Shown: positions 8,864 to 17,768 of the stretch, one piece after another
Layout: every line of letters begins with the position of its first letter
How positions within the stretch are numbered: position 1 is the first letter of the stretch
Source of the DNA: Massilia agri
GTDB taxonomy: Bacteria > Pseudomonadota > Gammaproteobacteria > Burkholderiales > Burkholderiaceae_D
DNA length: 64,000 bases
Direction of reading: 5' to 3'
NCBI RefSeq assembly: GCF_024753255.1
Contig: NZ_JANUHA010000018.1
Coordinates: 1 to 64,000, forward strand
Notes under the pieces: model-generated
Databases searched by the model: none
The model's input: the letters and a program-made list of their open reading frames with translations, nothing else
Told to the model about the DNA's origin: nothing
Translations under genes and position numbers: made by a program

Positions 8864-9424
8864 TCAGGAAATAAGTTGAGGCCGGCTGCTGGGATCGAAA
8901 TCCGCCCAGTCCCCGTCGACAATATTGCCTTCGGCCCGTTCGATGTGACGCGCGCCCAGCTGGCGCAGCACGTCGACGGCCTTGTCCGCCAGCCCATCGC
9001 CGTCGTCGAAAGCGACCGCCACCAGCATGCCCGCCTCGCGCGGCGGGACGCGGTTCTCGGTGCTGCCCTCTTCCGTCTCGCCGCGTTCCTTCATCTTGGA
9101 AAAGCTGAACAGCGAGCCGACGTGGCCGCCCACCAGGCCGCCGACGACCGGGCCCAGCGGTCCGGTGACGGGCGCGGTGGCCGCGCCGATAGCGGCGCCG
9201 ACCGCACCGCCCGTCGCCACGCCCTGCACCACGCCCTCCGGCGTTTCCTTGGCGCCCGGCGACTGGAGGTGGTCTCCGCCGATCGGGGTCTGGTCGTGCT
9301 GGCCCGGCTGGGTCAGGTAAAAACCGCTGATCCGGCCGGCGTCGAAGCCCGCATCGGCAAGTGCGCGGCGGGCGCGGTCGACGTCCTCCTGAAGCTGGAA
9401 GCGCCCTGCAATAATCGTGGACAT
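8864..9424 (-). CDS. Hypothetical protein with central glycine-zipper segment
   Basis: 186 residues. The N terminus (IIAGRFQLQEDVDRARRAL) resembles general-stress proteins of the YflT/GsiB type. The centre (about 75-108) is a Gly/Ala-rich, zipper-like hydrophobic stretch (GVATGGAVGAAIGAATAP), suggesting membrane insertion or oligomerisation. The C terminus again has an alpha/beta fold (MLVAVAFDDGD, QLGARHIERAEG). No function can be assigned; a stress-induced envelope protein is a reasonable guess. Confidence 0.7.
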   Translation of the reverse strand: MSTIIAGRFQLQEDVDRARRALADAGFDAGRISGFYLTQPGQHDQTPIGGDHLQSPGAKETPEGVVQGVATGGAVGAAIGAATAPVTGPLGPVVGGLVGGHVGSLFSFSKMKERGETEEGSTENRVPPREAGMLVAVAFDDGDGLADKAVDVLRQLGARHIERAEGNIVDGDWADFDPSSRPQLIS

Positions 9425-9516
9425 ATCGATTCCTCCTGGAACGTGGTTGGCTCAACGATACGCCGGCAAGCGTCCCTACTCTGTACGGAGGCGCACGCAG
9501 TCCAGCTCTGCAACTT

Positions 9517-10416
9517 TCAGCGCCATTGGCCGTAGACCACGTGCTCGCCGAAGGATTCCTCCACCACGACCGGCTCCGGCAGCCAGGCGCGTGGGTCGAC
9601 CCGGAAATACTTGAGGAATTCCCCGTACAGGTCGGGATGGCGCACGGCCATGGCATGCGGCTGCTCGAAGAAGCTTTCGGTGGCCACCGCAAAGAACTCG
9701 GCCGGGCTGCTCGCCCCGTAATGGTCGAGCACGCCGTGCTGGCCCCACATGGCATCGCGCCTCAGGTTCGCGAAATTGCGCGACAACACCTCGGACCAGC
9801 TGCGGTAGCGCTCGGTGCTGCCGAGGTAAGGAGCGCCATTCGTGCTGCCCGACTCGCTGTCGAGCTGGTGGGCGAATTCGTGCAGCACCACATTGTGGTG
9901 GGCCTGGGCATCTTCGCTCCACGCATGCTGCGCGCCGCGCCGCACATGGTCCCAGGACAGGATCACGCGGCCGTCGCCCCAGGATTCGCCCAGCAGGTCC
10001 TGGCGCTGCTCGGTGACGACGCCGGCCGCGTCGATCTCGCGGCGCGGCACCAGGAAGGCGCCCGGGTAGACCAGCACGGCATGCAGGCTCGGGTAGACGT
10101 TCGCCGGCACGCCACCGCCGGCGCGTCCCAGCACCAGCAGGCAGGCCTGGGCCGCGATGGTCACGCGCATCTCGTCGGTGATCTCGAGCCCGGCGCAGCC
10201 GACGAAATTCTTCTCGTGCAAGAACTGCTGGACCAGGCGCTGCAGCCGCTGGCGCTCGCCCCCGTCCATGCCCGCGTACTGCACAACATTGCGCTCGAGG
10301 ATGGCGAGCTGCTCGCGCGACAGCGGACGCGCGAGCGCACGGCGCAGGCGCCACTTCGGCAGCAACCAGGCCGCCAGCAGTCCGGCCCCGATCAGGCCGA
10401 CGACGATCCCTTCCAT
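9517..10416 (-). CDS. mtfA: MtfA-type zinc-dependent peptidase (M90)
   Basis: 299 residues. One N-terminal hydrophobic helix (3-21) is followed by the MtfA fold with the zinc motif HEFAH (179-183) in VVLHEFAHQLD and the third-ligand region SPAEFFAVATESFFE. E. coli MtfA is a soluble aminopeptidase that binds the Mlc repressor; the membrane anchor here is a difference often seen in betaproteobacteria. The ATG at 10416 shares its A with the TGA of the upstream gene (TGATG), so translation is coupled. A TTG three bases upstream is a less likely start. Confidence 0.88.
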   Translation of the reverse strand: MEGIVVGLIGAGLLAAWLLPKWRLRRALARPLSREQLAILERNVVQYAGMDGGERQRLQRLVQQFLHEKNFVGCAGLEITDEMRVTIAAQACLLVLGRAGGGVPANVYPSLHAVLVYPGAFLVPRREIDAAGVVTEQRQDLLGESWGDGRVILSWDHVRRGAQHAWSEDAQAHHNVVLHEFAHQLDSESGSTNGAPYLGSTERYRSWSEVLSRNFANLRRDAMWGQHGVLDHYGASSPAEFFAVATESFFEQPHAMAVRHPDLYGEFLKYFRVDPRAWLPEPVVVEESFGEHVVYGQWR

Positions 10417-11180
10417 CAACGCTCCCGTTCCGCCACCCAGGCGACAGTCTCGTCGGCCCCGCCGATGCGCTTGCCGCCCACAAACACCTGCGGCCAGGTC
10501 AGCTCGCCGCTAATGCCGCGCAGCACGCTGGTCGTGATCTTCTGGTCTTCCGAGATATCGGTGAACACGATGCCATTCTCGCGCAGCGCGGCCTTGGCGC
10601 GCGCACAATGCGGGCAGCCGGGGCGCGAGAACATGACGACCGGCTCGGGAATCTTCGCATTCGGGTTGATATGTCTCAGCATCGTATCGGCGTCGGAGAC
10701 CTCGAACGGGTCGCCTTCCTTGTCCGGCTCGATGAAGATTTTGTCGATCACGCCGTCGTTCACCAACATCGAATAGCGCCAGGAGCGCCGCCCGAAGCCG
10801 AGGTCGCGCTTGTCGACCAGCATGCCCATGCCCTCCGTGAAGTCGCCATTGCCGTCGGGGACGACGGTGATGTTGGAGGCGCCCTGTCCTGCCGCCCACT
10901 GGTTCATGACGAAGGCGTCGTTCACCGAGATGCACAGGATGTCGTCGACACCGTTCTGGCGCATCACCGGCGCCAGCTCGTTATAACGCGGCAGGTGGGT
11001 CGAGGAACAGGTCGGCGTGAAGGCGCCGGGCAGCGAGAACACGACCACGGTCTTGCCCTTGAACAGCTCGTCGGACCTCAGGTCGCGCCACTGGTCCTCC
11101 AGGCGCGCCTTGAACGTGACGCTGGGAACGGGCTTGCCCTGGAGCGATTCGGCGGTCGGTAATGTCGTGGTCGATGGCAT
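10416..11180 (-). CDS. Peroxiredoxin-glutaredoxin hybrid (Prx5/Grx)
   Basis: 254 residues. Residues 1-165 are a Prx5-type peroxiredoxin with peroxidatic Cys58 in PGAFTPTC. Residues about 178-254 are a glutaredoxin with the CPHC active site (189-192). This matches hybrid Prx5 enzymes such as that of Haemophilus, which reduce hydroperoxides directly with glutathione. The ATG at 11180 follows GGAAAGGAAG; an upstream ATG at 11312 has no ribosome site. Coupled by TGATG to the MtfA peptidase gene. Confidence 0.95.
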   Translation of the reverse strand: MPSTTTLPTAESLQGKPVPSVTFKARLEDQWRDLRSDELFKGKTVVVFSLPGAFTPTCSSTHLPRYNELAPVMRQNGVDDILCISVNDAFVMNQWAAGQGASNITVVPDGNGDFTEGMGMLVDKRDLGFGRRSWRYSMLVNDGVIDKIFIEPDKEGDPFEVSDADTMLRHINPNAKIPEPVVMFSRPGCPHCARAKAALRENGIVFTDISEDQKITTSVLRGISGELTWPQVFVGGKRIGGADETVAWVAERER

Positions 11181-11280
11181 CTGGCTTCCTTTCCTCGTGG
11201 GCGGCCGGGGCCGCATTGGGAGGCAGGTAGGGATGCTTGACGGGATTTCAACGCGGCCGCGCCAAATAATTGTTGAACTG

Positions 11281-11310
11281 AAAAAAACAAAGCCGCGCAC
11301 AAGGCGCGGC
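11281..11310 (-). terminator. Terminator of the minus-strand regulator gene
   Basis: Read on the minus strand, GCCGCGC-CTTGT-GCGCGGC is followed by TTTGTTTTTTT. It lies 70 bp after the stop of the gene at 11380-11994 and ahead of the peroxiredoxin gene. Confidence 0.85.
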
Positions 11311-11379
11311 ATGAAGGACGACAGCGATCGTCTGGCCGGCAGCCGCGGGTCTCAGGCGCGGCTGGCCGGGGCGTGCCTG

Positions 11380-11994
11380 TCAGGCACCCTGCTTGGCGGT
11401 CTGGCTCGGAGCCGGGCCGAACAGCGCGGCGACCAGCGGATCGCGGGTGACCGGGCTGCGGTTGACGCGGATGGCGTAGTGGGTGTCGTCCGCCAGGATG
11501 TGGAAGTGGCGGCCGCTGCCGGCCATGTTCTGCTCGCGCAGGCCCGGACGCTCCTTGCGCGGGGCGGCGCCTTCGCGCTTGGGCTGGCAGATGGCGGCCA
11601 GGAAGGCCTTCACGCGCTCCTGGTCCGGGCAGATCTGGTAGACGGCCTTGCCCAGGTAGGTGGCGGTGCCCTCGATGTAGCGGGCCAGTTCGATGACGCC
11701 GGCTTCGCGCAGGTCGCGGATGTACTTGCGGGCGCCCGACGGCGAGAACTTCAGGAACCAGGCGATCTCGTCGGCCAGCATCTCGTGGGTCGACAGTTCG
11801 TTGATGAGTTTCTGCATGTTTTCGATCCGGCGTTGCGTGGCCGACGTCGAGCGGACACGCTCGATGGGCGCCAGGGAAATCGGCGCGCGTTCGGTCGGTT
11901 GCGGCGGGACGCGTTCGATCAGCGCGGAGTTGCTGGAAGTGTGCACTGCGCCAAGATCGCCTTGCACCGCGTTGTGATGGGTCGTTGCATGCAT
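11380..11994 (-). CDS. Putative winged-helix DNA-binding protein
   Basis: 204 residues. The centre (about 58-125) looks like a winged helix: TRRIENM-type linker, then STHEMLADEIAWFL, SPSGARKYIRDLREAGVIE and a beta wing LARYIEGTATYLGKAVYQ. The N-terminal 50 residues are low complexity. The C terminus carries HFHILADDTHYAIRVNR and a proline-rich end. The start at 11994 has ACGGAG before it. Followed by its own terminator. It may be a local regulator; the target is unknown. Confidence 0.65.
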   Translation of the reverse strand: MHATTHHNAVQGDLGAVHTSSNSALIERVPPQPTERAPISLAPIERVRSTSATQRRIENMQKLINELSTHEMLADEIAWFLKFSPSGARKYIRDLREAGVIELARYIEGTATYLGKAVYQICPDQERVKAFLAAICQPKREGAAPRKERPGLREQNMAGSGRHFHILADDTHYAIRVNRSPVTRDPLVAALFGPAPSQTAKQGA

Positions 11995-12408
11995 GTGGTG
12001 AGCTCCGTTTTATAGAGTGAGACTTGTGTGGTCCGGGTCGCTGTGTGCCTGTTCGACACCCTGACAACACCTCGGTTCCGCTTAACTGGGCTCAAGATTG
12101 CCTGCGTCAGACCCCTTGGTCTGTGCGCCATCCAACATTCAACAAAATTCCTGTAGGCATTTACTTAATCTTTTGAAACATCTGCTTACACACGATTTGT
12201 CATGCAACCGTCACAAATTTCCAAAATGCACTATGATGCTGCGCACAACGCTTCTGTAGCTTTTTTGCCACTGTTGTAAATTTGCACAGCAAATATGCCT
12301 TGGGTGCGGTACCGCACCGAGAGCACGGAACTTGGACTGTTATTGTTTATCCAACATCTGTGTCAAGGCATGCGATGTCAACAACCCTTCACCTTATGGG
12401 AGTAACCT
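11995..12408. promoter_or_regulatory. 414-bp intergenic control region before ompA-like gene
   Basis: No gene seen. The stretch is visibly A+T-richer than its surroundings (12130-12300). It contains a palindrome ATTTGC-ACA-GCAAAT (12280-12294) and a perfect 16-bp palindrome GGTGCGGTACCGCACC (12303-12318), 91 bp before the GTG start of the OmpA gene. It must hold divergent promoters for the regulator at 11994 and the OmpA protein at 12409; I cannot place the -35/-10 elements with confidence. Confidence 0.5.
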
Positions 12409-13446
12409 GTGAATAATACGAAGAAGATCGCCCTGGCAGTCGCCATCCTCTGCTCGGCCGGCACCGCCCTCGCCCAAGAAGCCCCAGCAATCAACCCGTC
12501 GTGGTATATCCAGCCGAGCGTCGTGCACGCCAAGCCGGACGCCGACTTCGGCGTGAATGATCGCGACACCGGCGGCGGCCTCAAGTTCGGTAAGGCCATC
12601 AACCAGTACTGGGACGTCCAGTTTGGCGGCAGCCAGGTGCGCTTCGAAGAGGGCGCCAACAACTATCGCCAGACCCTGCTGGGCGTGGACGCCCTGCTGA
12701 TGCTGTCGCGCGAGCGTTTCCGTCCCTTCGTCCTGTTCGGCCTGGGCGTCGAGCGTGACAAGGTCGAGAACCCGCTGCGCCGCGTCGGCCACAACTCGCC
12801 GTACGGCACCGTCGGCATCGGCTTCCAGGCCAGCCTGACCCCGCAATGGTCGCTGCAGGCCGACCTGCGCAGCGTGCGCGGCTTCCTGCGCCACGACGAA
12901 GACTTCGGCTTCAAGCGCAGCAACAACAAATACCTGACCGTCGGCCTGAACTACGCGTTCAACCCGCCGCCAGTGGCCGCCGCTCCGGCGCCGGCACCGG
13001 CTCCGGTCGTCGAAGCCCCGGCTCCGGCGCCCGCACCGGCTCCGGTCGCTCCGCCGCCGGCACGCTTCGAGAAAGTGACCCTGGAAGCCACCAAGCTGTT
13101 CGAGTTCGACAAGGCCGACCTGATCATGCCGTCGCCGAAGCTGGACGAGATCGCTTCGGCACTGCAGGCCGACACCAGCATCACCGACGTCGACATCACC
13201 GGCTACACCGACCGCCTGGGTTCGGAAAAGTACAACCTGAAGCTGTCGGAGCGCCGCGCCAACTCCGTGCGTGACTACCTGATCAGCAAGGGCGTCGACG
13301 GCAACCGCCTGAAGGCTTACGGCAAGGGCGAAGCCAACCCGCTGGTGCAGTGCAACGAGAAGAACCGCGCTGCGCTGATCGCCTGCCTGGAACCGAACCG
13401 CCGCGTCGAAGTCGAGCAGATCACCGTCGAAAAACGCGTGCAGTAA
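12409..13446 (+). CDS. OmpA-family outer-membrane protein
   Basis: 345 residues. A signal peptide (1-22, cleavage after ALA) is followed by an eight-strand beta-barrel (about 30-180). A Pro/Ala linker (PAPAPAPVVEAPAPAPAPAP) leads to a C-terminal OmpA domain (about 225-340) with the peptidoglycan-binding TGYTDRLGSEKYNLKLSERR and NRRVEVE. The start is a GTG at 12409 with GGGAG eight bases upstream. It anchors the outer membrane to peptidoglycan. Followed by a terminator; monocistronic. Confidence 0.93.
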   Translation: MNNTKKIALAVAILCSAGTALAQEAPAINPSWYIQPSVVHAKPDADFGVNDRDTGGGLKFGKAINQYWDVQFGGSQVRFEEGANNYRQTLLGVDALLMLSRERFRPFVLFGLGVERDKVENPLRRVGHNSPYGTVGIGFQASLTPQWSLQADLRSVRGFLRHDEDFGFKRSNNKYLTVGLNYAFNPPPVAAAPAPAPAPVVEAPAPAPAPAPVAPPPARFEKVTLEATKLFEFDKADLIMPSPKLDEIASALQADTSITDVDITGYTDRLGSEKYNLKLSERRANSVRDYLISKGVDGNRLKAYGKGEANPLVQCNEKNRAALIACLEPNRRVEVEQITVEKRVQ

Positions 13447-13519
13447 TTCAGCCGGCATGCCACGGCCAGCCGCGCCCTCCAGGGCCAGGCTGGACCGCGG
13501 CAGCGTCGACGCACGTCCC

Positions 13520-13540
13520 GGGGGCTTCGGCCCCCTTTTT
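13520..13540 (+). terminator. Terminator of the OmpA gene
   Basis: GGGGGC-TTCG-GCCCCC followed by five T, a compact tetraloop hairpin 73 bp after the stop. Confidence 0.9.
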
Positions 13541-13556
13541 ATTTGGAGGATAGGAC

Positions 13557-14507
13557 ATGGCTGTCAAAAACTGGCTACCGTATTCGCGCGAGCTGGTGCG
13601 CGTCATGCGTTGCGCCGTCACGGAATGGCTCGAGCACCGCGCCTCCAGCAAGGGCGCCGCGCTCGCCTTCTACACCCTGTTCTCGCTGGCGCCGATCCTG
13701 GTGCTGGTGATCGCGATCGCCGGTTTCTTCTATGGAGCCGAAGCCGCACAGGGTCAACTGCTCAACGAATTGCGCGGCCTGGTCGGCAAACAGGGCGCCG
13801 AGACGATCCAGGCCATCCTGGCCGGCGCGCGCAACAAGGAAGACGGGATGTTCGCCACTATCGTGGCCGGCGTGCTGCTGCTGGTCGGCGCCACCACCGT
13901 GTTTTCCGAGCTGAAGGACAGCCTCGACGAGATCTGGGACGTGCCCCAGCCCAAGAACGGGGGCTTCTGGGACGTGGTGCGCACCCGCTTGCTCTCCTTC
14001 GGCCTGATCCTGGTGCTGGGCTTTCTCCTGATGGTGTCGCTGGTCGTCAGCGCGGCCCTGGCCGTGGTCGAGAATTTTATCGGGGGCATGTGGAAGGAAG
14101 CAGCCGTCGTGATGGGCTGGGTTGCCTCAGGCATCAGTTTCCTCGTGATCGCCATCCTGTTCGGGACCATCTACAAGCTGCTGCCGCGCATCCACCTGTC
14201 GTGGCACGACGTCACCATCGGCGCGCTCGGCACGGCGGCACTGTTCACGCTGGGTAAATTCGGCATCGGCCTCTACATCGGCAACAGCGGCGCCGCGGAC
14301 AGCTTCGGCGCGGCCGGCTCCCTGATCGCCCTGCTGCTGTGGGTGTATTACTCGGCCCAGATCTTCTTCCTCGGCGCCGAGTTCGCGCGCCAGTATGCCC
14401 TCAAGCTGGGCAGCCTGAAGCACAAGCCGGCGGAAGAGACGGGGGACAAGAAGAAAGAGGAACCGCCTGCGCAGACGGGTACCTGGAAAGGCGGACGTGC
14501 AGTTTAA
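13557..14507 (+). CDS. YihY/BrkB-family inner-membrane protein
   Basis: 316 residues with about six transmembrane segments. Typical YihY features are the N-terminal ASKGAALAFYTLFSLAPILVL (shortened here), a central amphipathic part with LDEIWDVPQP, and a C-terminal GAEFARQYALKLGS. The tail is charged and Lys/Glu rich. Once annotated as ribonuclease BN by mistake; the true function is unknown, with transport or envelope roles suggested. TTGGAGGA precedes the ATG. Confidence 0.88.
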   Translation: MAVKNWLPYSRELVRVMRCAVTEWLEHRASSKGAALAFYTLFSLAPILVLVIAIAGFFYGAEAAQGQLLNELRGLVGKQGAETIQAILAGARNKEDGMFATIVAGVLLLVGATTVFSELKDSLDEIWDVPQPKNGGFWDVVRTRLLSFGLILVLGFLLMVSLVVSAALAVVENFIGGMWKEAAVVMGWVASGISFLVIAILFGTIYKLLPRIHLSWHDVTIGALGTAALFTLGKFGIGLYIGNSGAADSFGAAGSLIALLLWVYYSAQIFFLGAEFARQYALKLGSLKHKPAEETGDKKKEEPPAQTGTWKGGRAV

Positions 14508-14510
14508 TTT

Positions 14511-14642
14511 GTAGGGTGGACGGCTCCGCCGTCCGCGCGTTCAACCAGCGTTAAAATGGACGATGAGCATTAGTTCACAGTGTATTTGAACGCGCGTTCG
14601 GCAGAGCCGAACACCGTGATCCAGTCCCCCGGACTGGGTCAC
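14511..14642. repeat. Dispersed palindromic repeat, copy 2, with added hairpin
   Basis: Left hairpin GTAGGGTGGACGGCTCCGCC continues to GCGCGTTCAAC; the right half has GAACGCGCGTTCGGC and GCCGAAC. The normal right tip is replaced by a hairpin with stem GTGATCCAGTCC/GGACTGGGTCAC (14616-14642), which overlaps the stop of the minus-strand gene. Located between convergent genes ending at 14507 and 14639. Confidence 0.85.
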
Positions 14643-15907
14643 TCACCCAACAACTCCGCCAGCACTTCCATCCCTTCGACACGCTCGGCCACCACTTTCA
14701 GCACCACGACCACCGGCACCCCGAGCAGCAAGCCCCACATCCCCCACAGCCAGCCCCAGAACAGCAGGCTCACGAACACGGCCGCCGGATTCATCTTGGC
14801 GATCTTGCCCGTCATCCAGGTGGTCACCACCATGCCGACCAGGGTCGCGATCCCGAGCGAAGAGCCCGCCACGAGGATCACCATGCGCAGCGATTCGAAC
14901 TGGAAAAAAGCCACCGCTCCGGTCGCGATGGTGATCAGGAGCGGCCCGAAATACGGCACCACGTGGGCCACGCCGGCGAAGGCCGCCCAGGCGCCCGCGT
15001 TCTCCAGGCCGATGGCGCGCAGCGCCGCCCAGGTGAGCAGGGCGAGCAGCACATTGGTCACCAGCAGCATGAACATATAGGCCTGGATCGCATTGTTCAT
15101 GTCGTCCAGGATGTGCACCGTCACCTTCTTGCGGGTGAGCGAGGGGCCGGTGAGCTTGACCAGCTTGCGCTTGAAGGTGTCGCCAGCGAGCAGCAGGAAG
15201 AACACCAGGAACACCACCATGGTCGCCTGCGAGAGGAAGGTCGCCAGCCCCACGGAGCCGGCCAGCACCCAGTCCATCACGCGGATGTTCGAGCCGGCGG
15301 CGGGCGCCGGCGGCACGCTCTGGGTGCGCTTCTGGATCGCCTTGCGCTCCCCGCCCCCGGTGGCGTTGGAGGCGGCGCGCTCGATCTCGGCCGCGGCCTG
15401 CTGCACCTGCTGGATGGTGGAGCGCTCGCCGCTGCTGCTGGTCAGGATCTTGGTGACCTTGTGGGTCAGCGCGGGCAGCTCGTCGATGATGTTGAAGAAT
15501 TCGCCCTGCAGCCGGTAGAAGGTGCCGCCCATGGCGCCGAGGATCAGCGCGGTCACGAGAGTCGCGCCGATGACGCGTTTCACGTGCCAGCGTTCCAGCC
15601 AGCGCACGACGGGATTGAGGGTGTAGGCGATGAAGATGCCGAGCAGGAGCGGCACGAAGAATTTCTGCGCCCATTGCAGCGCGAAGATGCAGGCAATGGT
15701 GGCGAGGATGCCCAGCGACAGTCCACGTGCATTGACGTGGACCGGCAGGCGCAAGCCGGCCGCATGCAGCGTCAGCTCGTCGCCGGCTGGGGGTGAAGCA
15801 GGAAGGGGCTCGGCCGCGGCGCCCGGCCCGTCGGGGGCCGCCGGCGCCGGGGCGGCATTGTCGGACGCTTGCGCAGGTTGCGCCGGTTCGGGTGGTACAA
15901 GCTGCAT
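14639..15907 (-). CDS. AI-2E family transporter (PerM-like)
   Basis: 422 residues. An N-terminal proline/alanine-rich cytoplasmic part (1-60) precedes about eight transmembrane segments. Family signatures are LGIFIAYTLNPVVRWLER, and near the C terminus FAGVAHVVPYFGPLL and SLLFWGWLWGMWGLLLGVP. Members have been linked to autoinducer-2 or ion export, with sodium/proton antiport shown for some. The stop codon lies within the hairpin end of repeat copy 2. Start chosen at the first ATG, 15907. Confidence 0.88.
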   Translation of the reverse strand: MQLVPPEPAQPAQASDNAAPAPAAPDGPGAAAEPLPASPPAGDELTLHAAGLRLPVHVNARGLSLGILATIACIFALQWAQKFFVPLLLGIFIAYTLNPVVRWLERWHVKRVIGATLVTALILGAMGGTFYRLQGEFFNIIDELPALTHKVTKILTSSSGERSTIQQVQQAAAEIERAASNATGGGERKAIQKRTQSVPPAPAAGSNIRVMDWVLAGSVGLATFLSQATMVVFLVFFLLLAGDTFKRKLVKLTGPSLTRKKVTVHILDDMNNAIQAYMFMLLVTNVLLALLTWAALRAIGLENAGAWAAFAGVAHVVPYFGPLLITIATGAVAFFQFESLRMVILVAGSSLGIATLVGMVVTTWMTGKIAKMNPAAVFVSLLFWGWLWGMWGLLLGVPVVVVLKVVAERVEGMEVLAELLGE

Positions 15908-15953
15908 AAATCGAGCGCCTCGGACAAGGAGCCGGGCCGCCCCGGCTTCGGAA

Positions 15954-16271
15954 TTACTTCACGCGGATGTCGTTCTTGACCGAGGTCACGCCCTTGACGC
16001 CGCGTGCGATCTGCACGGCCTTCTGTGCGTCGCCGGCTTCAGCGACGAAGCCCGACAGCTGCACGTCGCCCTTGTAGGTTTCGACGTTGATCTCGGTCGC
16101 CTTGACGGTCGGGTCGGCGGCGAAGGCTGCCTTCACCTTGGTGGTGATGACGGCGTCGTCGACGTATTCGCCGGCGGTCTTCGAGGTTTCGTTCTGCGAA
16201 GCGCAACCGACGGCGGTGATGGCGACAGCGGCGGCGAAGGTGGCGGTGATGAGGCGTTGTGCGATTTTCAT
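15954..16271 (-). CDS. BON-domain lipoprotein (OsmY-like)
   Basis: 105 residues. Signal peptide with lipobox ITAVGC, then a single BON domain (about 40-105) with the typical DDAVITTKVKAAF start, VKATEINVETYKGDVQLSG and VKGVTSVKNDI. BON domains bind phospholipid or envelope polymers, and this small form is usually osmotically or stationary-phase induced. The ATG at 16271 follows AAGGAGCT; a longer frame to 16361 lacks signal-peptide sense. A close paralogue lies at 24120. Confidence 0.9.
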   Translation of the reverse strand: MKIAQRLITATFAAAVAITAVGCASQNETSKTAGEYVDDAVITTKVKAAFAADPTVKATEINVETYKGDVQLSGFVAEAGDAQKAVQIARGVKGVTSVKNDIRVK

Positions 16272-16371
16272 GATAGCTCCTTGGTTAACACTACAGATAG
16301 TCAGACTACAAAAGCAAGCCCGTGCGGGCGTGGGGGCGGTGCCGGCGCGCCGGCCCGCCAAAAACGAAAGC

Positions 16372-16920
16372 TTATTTGCCGAACTGGGTCTTGGCCGCGT
16401 TCACGCACTGGTCCTTGACGGCGCCGGCATAGGCATCGCATTTCTCGATCGCGACGCGATACTGGGCGGCCAGCTTGTCCTCGCGCGCATCGAGGCGCGC
16501 CTCGATGCTCTTGCGGTCGGCCTTGGCATCGGCCTGGGCCGCGACCAGGGTGGCCTTGGCCTGCTCCAGGCAGACGTCGCGGTCATTGCCGGTCACGGCG
16601 GCGCAGCGCACCTTGTCGCGGTCGAAGTTGGCGGAGGCGATGCGCATGCGGGCCTGGGTATAGGCCGACAGGGTGTTCTTGTAGGCGGCCTCGGCCTCTT
16701 CCTCGACCCGCACGCGCGCCGCCTTGGCTTCGGCGATGCAGAGGTCGTGCGGATTGCCGGCGATCAGGTCGCAGCGCGCCTTGGCCGCCTTGTAGTTGGC
16801 TTCGGCCGTGGCGCGGGCCTGTTCGTACGCCGTCTTGGCGTCGGGCACGGCCTGGGCGCGCGCCGAACCTGCCCAGGCGAGCGCGGCGCCGATCAGCAGG
16901 AAAGCATGGCTGGTTCTCAT
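16372..16920 (-). CDS. Periplasmic coiled-coil protein with paired cysteines
   Basis: 182 residues. Signal peptide (1-22, cleavage after ARA) followed by three similar Ala/Lys/Glu-rich helical units, each containing a Cys-x11-13-Cys arrangement (CDLIAGNPHDLC, CAAVTGNDRDVC, CDAYAGAVKDQC). The repeat unit suggests a three-fold internal duplication of a helical hairpin closed by disulfides. The ATG at 16920 has GGAGAAC upstream. Related small proteins recur in betaproteobacteria; the 17769 gene looks like a relative. Function unknown. Confidence 0.75.
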   Translation of the reverse strand: MRTSHAFLLIGAALAWAGSARAQAVPDAKTAYEQARATAEANYKAAKARCDLIAGNPHDLCIAEAKAARVRVEEEAEAAYKNTLSAYTQARMRIASANFDRDKVRCAAVTGNDRDVCLEQAKATLVAAQADAKADRKSIEARLDAREDKLAAQYRVAIEKCDAYAGAVKDQCVNAAKTQFGK

Positions 16921-17138
16921 TTTTTGTTCTCCATTTGTCAACACGCTAATGACGTTTTACGCCCAGTTCCCCCGGCTTTCTGTTCGGTGCCGAACACATG
17001 AGCATTTGCACAACAATTCCGTATGGAGTCGCTCAAATATCCCGTCGAAATAACGTGAAGCTAGGACGGTTAGGAAACGCACAGACCCCAAGCCCGTGCC
17101 TGTCTACAGTGGAGCCATACTCTTATCAGGAGAACAAC

Positions 17139-17600
17139 ATGAAAGCATCCCGAACCCTCGCTGCTGCCGTGCTGGCAACCACTGCCCTCCTCACCGGTTG
17201 CGCAAGCACCTCGTCCCAGCCGTATAACAACGGCTACAACAGCGGCTACAACAACGTGTCGATGGGCTATGGCACGATCGAGTCGATCCAGGTTGTCCAG
17301 GGCGAGAACCGCACCAGCGGCGCCGGCGCCATCCTCGGCGGCGTGGTCGGTGCGCTGGCCGGCAACCAGGTCGGCAGCGGCAGCGGCCGTACCGCGGCCA
17401 CCGTGGCAGGCGGCGTGGCGGGCGCGGCGATCGGCAACAGCGTCGAGCGCAACCGCGCTGCCGGCGGCGGCGCCGAGGTGTACCAGATCAATGTGCGCAT
17501 GGATAACGGCGAGTACCGCACCGTGAACCAGGACAGCGTCTACGACCTGCGCGTGGGCAACCGCGTGCGCATCGTCGACGGCCGCGTCTACCGCTATTGA
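17139..17600 (+). CDS. Glycine-zipper 2TM lipoprotein (SlyB/17-kDa-like)
   Basis: 153 residues. Lipobox LLTGC at the N terminus, a Tyr/Asn/Gly stretch, then the glycine-zipper pair (GAILGGVVGALAGNQVGSGS and GGVAGAAIGNSVE). The C-terminal beta domain reads YQINVRMDNGEYRTV and ends in GNRVRIVDGRVYRY. This is the SlyB/Rickettsia 17-kDa antigen family of outer-membrane lipoproteins. AGGAGAAC precedes the ATG at 17139. The protein at 25809 has the same C-terminal arrangement. Confidence 0.9.
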   Translation: MKASRTLAAAVLATTALLTGCASTSSQPYNNGYNSGYNNVSMGYGTIESIQVVQGENRTSGAGAILGGVVGALAGNQVGSGSGRTAATVAGGVAGAAIGNSVERNRAAGGGAEVYQINVRMDNGEYRTVNQDSVYDLRVGNRVRIVDGRVYRY

Positions 17601-17768
17601 TCGGGCCAGGAGCGGCTGACGGGCCGCTTCCTCTTCCTTCCTGGTCCGGATGCCCGGTCGGCCCCGCGCCTGCCGGGTATCCGGCCATTGCCCGCCGGCC
17701 GTGTGCCCGCGGCTGGCCGGCTTCACCTTGTCCTGCCGGGCCGCGGCCCGGCCACATGGGAGAACACC

